Part shown: positions 60,301-64,000 of the stretch, in pieces | Layout of the letters: every line of letters starts with the position of its first letter | How positions within the stretch are numbered: position 1 is the first letter of the stretch | Source: Chamaecyparis obtusa | Taxonomy: Eukaryota; Streptophyta; Pinopsida; Cupressales; Cupressaceae | NCBI GenBank assembly: GCA_027943335.1 | Contig: BSBK01002929.1 | Location: forward strand, 372,001-436,000 | DNA: 64,000 nt | Direction: 5' to 3' | The notes under the pieces: generated by a model | Seen by the model: only the letters and a program-made list of their open reading frames with translations | What the model was told of the DNA's origin: nothing | Databases searched by the model: none | Position numbers and translations under genes: made by a program

Positions 60301-61501
60301 ACATTTCTTAATGGTGGCTTGGAGGAAGAAGTCTACATTGAGAAACCTAATGGTTTTCCCTTCTTAGGTAAAGAAGATATGGTTTGTAGATTAAAGAAAG
60401 CATTGTATGGTCTAAAACAAGTTCCTAGAGCTTGATATGCAATGTTATATAAGTATCTAACTCATTTGGGTTTCAAGAAATCAAGGAAGTGCAGATAGAA
60501 ATTTATACTTGAGAATTAATGATGAAGGTATCTTAATTGTAGAAGTTTTTGTTGATGATATCATTTTTGGTGGTAATGATTCTATGCGTACCAAGTTTGA
60601 AGAAGAAATGAAAAGTGAATTTGAGATGTCAATGATTGGGGAGATGAAATTCTTCCTAGGACTGCAGATTAATCAGAGAAAGTATGGGATTTTCATATCT
60701 GAGACTAAGTACCTTAAGGAATTTCTAAATAAGTTTGGCATGCATGACAGTAAACCAGTTGGATCTCCTATGGTGATAGGTAATAAGTTGTCTACTACAG
60801 ATGAGACAAAGAATGTACCGTAGAAAAAGTATAGATCACTGGTTGGAGGTCTTCAATATTTGACAAATACAAGACTTGACATTACAAGTGTTATTGGAAT
60901 TTTTGCAAGATTCTAGGAAGATCCTAAGGAAACACACTTTATGCTTGTAAAAAGGATATTTATATATTTGAAAGGCATAGTTGAGTTTGGAATTTGGTAT
61001 GATAGGTCTAAGGAATTATCATTTCATACCTATACTGATGCGGATTGGGAAAGAAACATTGATGACAAAAAAATCACTAGTGGTGGAGTTGTTTTCCTTG
61101 GAAAGAGGTTAGTTTCTTGGCTTAGAAAGAAGCAGGATTTCATAGCTCAATCTACAATAGAGTTAAAGTATGTCATAGCTACAATCAATTGTAAACCGAT
61201 TGTATGGATGAAACAAATGTTGAAAGATATTGGTATAAATCTTGGAGAACCTATTATCATACATTGTGATCACACAAGTACTATGAATATGTTTAAGAAC
61301 CCTACGATGCATTCTAAGACCAAGCATATTTCAATCAACTATCACTTTTTGAGGGATAAAGTGATAGAGAAGGATGTGAATCTTGATCATGTTGGTAAAA
61401 AGGAGTAGATTTCTAACATCTTCACTAAACTACTTATAAAAGATACCTTTGAGTATCTCAGAGGTAAAAATGGGGTCAAAGCACCACCTGATAGCAACTA
61501 A
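57313..61501 (+). pseudogene. Copia gag-pol polyprotein (gag, protease, integrase, RT, RNase H) with many stops
   Basis: ATG at 57313 begins MMSYFMKDSPKFDAENFGAW. A gag core follows and then a damaged zinc knuckle CFNYNKVGNFSSRC near 58163, where relatives have Cys and His but this copy has Tyr and Asn. The protease is DWIIDSGFSHQMTSDKDRL near 58400. Integrase segments are NKLDLIHIDFCGPNQTRSYF (58955) and ESGLKINCLRSDRGG. RT has KVYQMDVKSTFLNGG, LKKALYGLKQVPRA and the active site VFVDDIIFGG (60545). RNase H has DADWERNIDDKKITSGGVVF and KQDFIAQSTIELKY. The tail ends NGVKAPPDSN at 61501. Stops occur throughout, many where relatives carry Gln or Trp (for example 57655, 57685, 58613, 58780 and 61407), and some frameshifts are present. 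Confidence 0.92.
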
Positions 61502-61981
61502 GGAGATGCAGAAGTGCATCAGTCCACTTGTGATTAGAGCTTTATCATTTTGGAATTGATGTAGAGGTTTACTCCTCAAGGGGAGTAATTGTTTGAGATG
61601 ACATAAGAGATTAAGGTGATTGTGCACCTAGGGAAATGAAGATTTGAAAATGTGACAATCTATAGTGTAAAGGGAAGTGTTTTGGCACCCTTTACCATTG
61701 ATGTCAAAGGGGGAGAGCTGCTGAGAAAAACCCCACTACTATATAAAGGGGGGAGAATCAATGAAAGGAGCATAAAAGATGAGTGAAGCTAAGGGAAGAG
61801 TGATTAAAAAATGGGAGAGAGATTTGTAGAAGAAACCCTCACCAGTTAAGGATAGCTTTGAAGAGGATATTGAGAAGGTTGTATAAGAGAGAAAGAAGCA
61901 CATTGTGTAGACAATGCTACTCTGGAGTTGAGAAGATGACTTTTGGGTTGATGGTTTTTCTCATATATTTCCATCAATGCC

Positions 61982-61993
61982 AAAGGGGGAGAT
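61982..61993 (+). other. Polypurine tract of Copia-3
   Basis: AAAGGGGGAGAT immediately precedes the 3' LTR start. A second copy of the same context, TTGATGTCAAAGGGGGAGAG, lies at 61697-61716 without an LTR behind it. Confidence 0.88.
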
Positions 61994-63309
61994 TGTTGAG
62001 AATAGTGTTGGAATTGTTGCAATCCAAGGTGTTGGCATTCAGTGTTTTTCATTGATGTCAACATATGTTATGGAGATGCTATCCAGAGACTACTTGCAGA
62101 CTGGATAGACAGGTTGTAGATAATTGTGTGGGCACTGTATGGTGAATTGGCACATACGAACAAAGTTGCGAGTAGAAAATCATATGTACTACTATAGTGT
62201 GTGATCACAAATGTTTATGAGTTCATTTTTTGAAGTTGACTAAATTAGTGAAGACTGGTAAATAGGCTAGTGAATGGGAGATTTTTAGATTTGGTCTTTA
62301 AACTTTCAGTATAGCTTCCATGGATGAATGATTTATGTTTTATGAGCATGTGATCGTATTGAAGACAAGATGGAAAACTTATTGTGTAATTTTAGAGTCC
62401 TAGAGGGATGAATGACATTAACTGTGGCGTGTGATTTACCGAATACCTAATTGGAAGCCAACCAAGAATATGTAGCATCTTCATGGATGATTAAGCATGG
62501 ATATTAGATCTTGGCGCTTAAATTATGAATTTGTATTGTTGTAATGTTGTAGGGGATACCGTGTGTATCTTAGCATGGGTCTATATGTATTTTGTCAATA
62601 GGATTTATCCTTTATTGGATGACCCCGATTTAATGTGTGAAACTTGTATATAAGGAAGGGATTTATTGCATTTGTAGTGTGTAGTTGTATGTGTGAACAA
62701 AGAAAAGGTATGTGAGCTTGAGGTTGAATAGGCTTCTATTTGGAGAGTAGAGATTGTGCATTTGGAGCACAAGGTGGAACTCGCTTGGCAATGGTTGAGT
62801 GCTAGAAGCAGTTTTGGGAACAAAATTTGTATTCATATTAGAAGTGAGGATTGAGGATTGCTAGGGTGGCTTTAACCTTCAAACCTTTGATTAGGTGATC
62901 TATTTGTAAGCTCCTATCAAGGATATGACTCCTAAGAGGGCCAATCTTTTAACAAGGATGAGTTGTAAAGATTCCTAATAGGGTCTATCCATTAACCATG
63001 ACTTTCCTATTGTATTACTTGGCTCCTAACAGGGTTAGGACTCATAAAAGGGTTAGGACTCCTAACAGGGTCATTATTCTCATAGTGGAGATATTTATGG
63101 GTACCATCCCCATTGGGGTTTTCCCTTAACAGGGTTTCCTCAAGAAAAAGTTTGGTGCTCAAGTGCGTTTATGTGTTATTGTTGGCTTTTGTTTCATGTT
63201 CAGTTATTTGGTTAAGCATTAAATTTTACACTCAAGGTTTCATTTGATATGTTTGACATCAACTAATTCACCCCCCCTCTCAATTGATTGGGACATTGAC
63301 ATTCTAACA
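61994..63309 (+). repeat. 3' LTR of Copia-3 (1,316 bp)
   Basis: Starts TGTTGAGAATAGTGTTGG and ends GGGACATTGACATTCTAACA. Collinear with the 5' LTR; it is slightly longer because of an extra 'GGGTTAGGACTC' type repeat near 63035-63060. Confidence 0.93.
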
Positions 63310-63314
63310 CAAAT

Positions 63315-63645
63315 ATCTTGATAGGGTGATGGAAAAACATGGATGAAATGAGTGATAAAATGGACCAAGGTAAGGATTTATGTAGAGGATTGGATAAGGG
63401 GGATGGAAGGATGGAAAGGTGTTGGATAAGTAATGAGATGTTGGAAGACTTGTAAATTGGTGGATGGAAATTTTGGCAAGATCAATGTTGGCTCACACAT
63501 TGAGGGATGGTGGAGTGATGTAAGGAAAATAGATTTTAGATTTTGAGATTTATATGGAGGAATGGATATGGATTTTAGGACATAAGGACCAAAAATGGAT
63601 TTAGAAGGTTATATGCATTTAGATGGAGGGATAAAAATGTTGGCC
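63315..63645. other. Flank of Copia-3; no gene recognised
   Basis: Purine-rich DNA with many GGATGG and GATGGA motifs, continuing the style of the sequence left of 55950. This suits its being the interrupted target of Copia-3. No reading frame with homology. Confidence 0.45.
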
Positions 63646-64000
63646 TTTGTTAAAGAAGCAAGGAATATGAAAAAGTCTCTGAATATTTACACTAATGCTA
63701 CATGTCAACTTATAAATTGGGAGAAAAGCTCTCTATACTTCAGCAATACTCCAGAAGAAAGACAAAGAAAAATATCCTCTATCTTAGTTTGTAAGATAGG
63801 GATACTCCCTGCCTCTTACCTGGGACTCCTCTTATGTCTAAAACCTGAAGCCTCTTTTTGGAATGACATCTTAGACATATTTCACCACAAACTGGCTAGA
63901 TGGAAAGGGGCCACATTGAGTCAAGAAGGAATAGTCCAACTACTGAAGGCTACTCTTCAAAATCTTCATGTTTACACTCTTAGTCTGTTCAAAATCCCAC
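63646..64000 (+). pseudogene. LINE (non-LTR retrotransposon) reverse transcriptase, C-terminal fragment, cut by the right window edge
   Basis: An open frame begins FVKEARNMKKSLNIYTNATC and continues with QLINWEKSSLYFSNTPEERQ, LPASYLGLLLCLKPEASFW, LARWKGATLSQEGIVQLLKA and LQNLHVYTLSLFKIP. This matches the segment just after the catalytic YADD in plant L1-type reverse transcriptases: the 'G..INW.KS' block, then 'YLGLPLG' and 'L.GWKG..LS.AG...L.'. The YADD motif itself is not seen upstream (sequence near 63600 has no clear match), so the fragment is probably truncated or damaged at its 5' side. No stop interrupts about 118 codons up to the window edge, so more may follow outside. Confidence 0.82.

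Larger units (their letters stand above)
55950..63314 (+). mobile_element. Structurally complete Ty1/Copia retrotransposon 'Copia-3' with decayed polyprotein
   Basis: All structural parts are present on the plus strand: 5' LTR 55955-57254, PBS 57255-57268, gag-pol 57313-61501, PPT 61982-61993 and 3' LTR 61994-63309. Flanking pentamers are CAAAG (55950-55954) and CAAAT (63310-63314), four of five matching, as expected of an aged target duplication. The LTRs differ at about one base in ten over the first 250 bases counted by eye, so the insertion is old. The polyprotein contains more than a dozen stops, so the copy cannot move by itself. Confidence 0.92.

Overview
The window looks like nuclear DNA from a seed plant with a large, repeat-filled genome. 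It holds one intronless plant receptor-kinase gene among AT-rich, heavily nested LTR retrotransposons, a CACTA DNA transposon and a LINE remnant. The low gene density, old mutated elements and Copia LTRs of about 1.3 kb fit a gymnosperm (conifer-like) genome best. That placement is an inference; the plant origin itself is secure from the receptor kinase, the CACTA Tnp2 transposase and the Copia/Gypsy polyproteins. Nothing bacterial or organellar was seen.

Layout. 1-2546: 5' half of a minus-strand Copia element (5' LTR, PBS, gag-protease with three stops) that runs off the left edge. 2547-7200: no gene, but a relatively CpG-rich stretch near 5.69-6.5 kb upstream of the host gene. 7201-10359: the only convincing host gene, a 1052-residue LRR receptor kinase of the PSY1R/PSKR group. 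11853-15230: 3' half of a minus-strand Copia with a truncated 3' LTR. 15231-19923: AT-rich DNA without a recognised gene, ending in what may be an LTR promoter. 19924-34079: a decayed CACTA (En/Spm) element, plus strand, with a split tnp2, a SET-domain ORF and a TNPA-like second transposase gene, flanked by a mosaic of inverted and direct subterminal blocks. 34080-49299: a minus-strand Ty3/Gypsy element of Tat-like character, split by a 6,565-bp TG...CA insertion (37596-44160) with a 5-bp target duplication CATGT. 49300-50858: 5' end of another minus-strand Copia (gag start, PBS, LTR), into whose gag the Gypsy element appears to have inserted. 50859-55949: AT-rich, no gene. 55955-63309: a structurally complete plus-strand Copia with both LTRs, PBS, PPT and a near-matching target duplication, but a stop-riddled polyprotein. 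63646-64000: the C-terminal end of a LINE reverse transcriptase, running off the right edge.

How the parts relate. The receptor kinase is the only likely functional gene; it should sit in the plasma membrane and sense a sulfated peptide. The rest records successive transposition: Copia, then Gypsy inside Copia, then an LTR-like element inside Gypsy, beside a separate CACTA element. Most retroelement reading frames keep long in-frame homology but are broken by stops, many at positions where relatives have Gln or Trp, as expected from decay of methylated cytosine. The points most worth following are the SET-domain ORF lying between the two CACTA transposase genes, and the Gypsy polyprotein order, with an extra RNase H between protease and reverse transcriptase.
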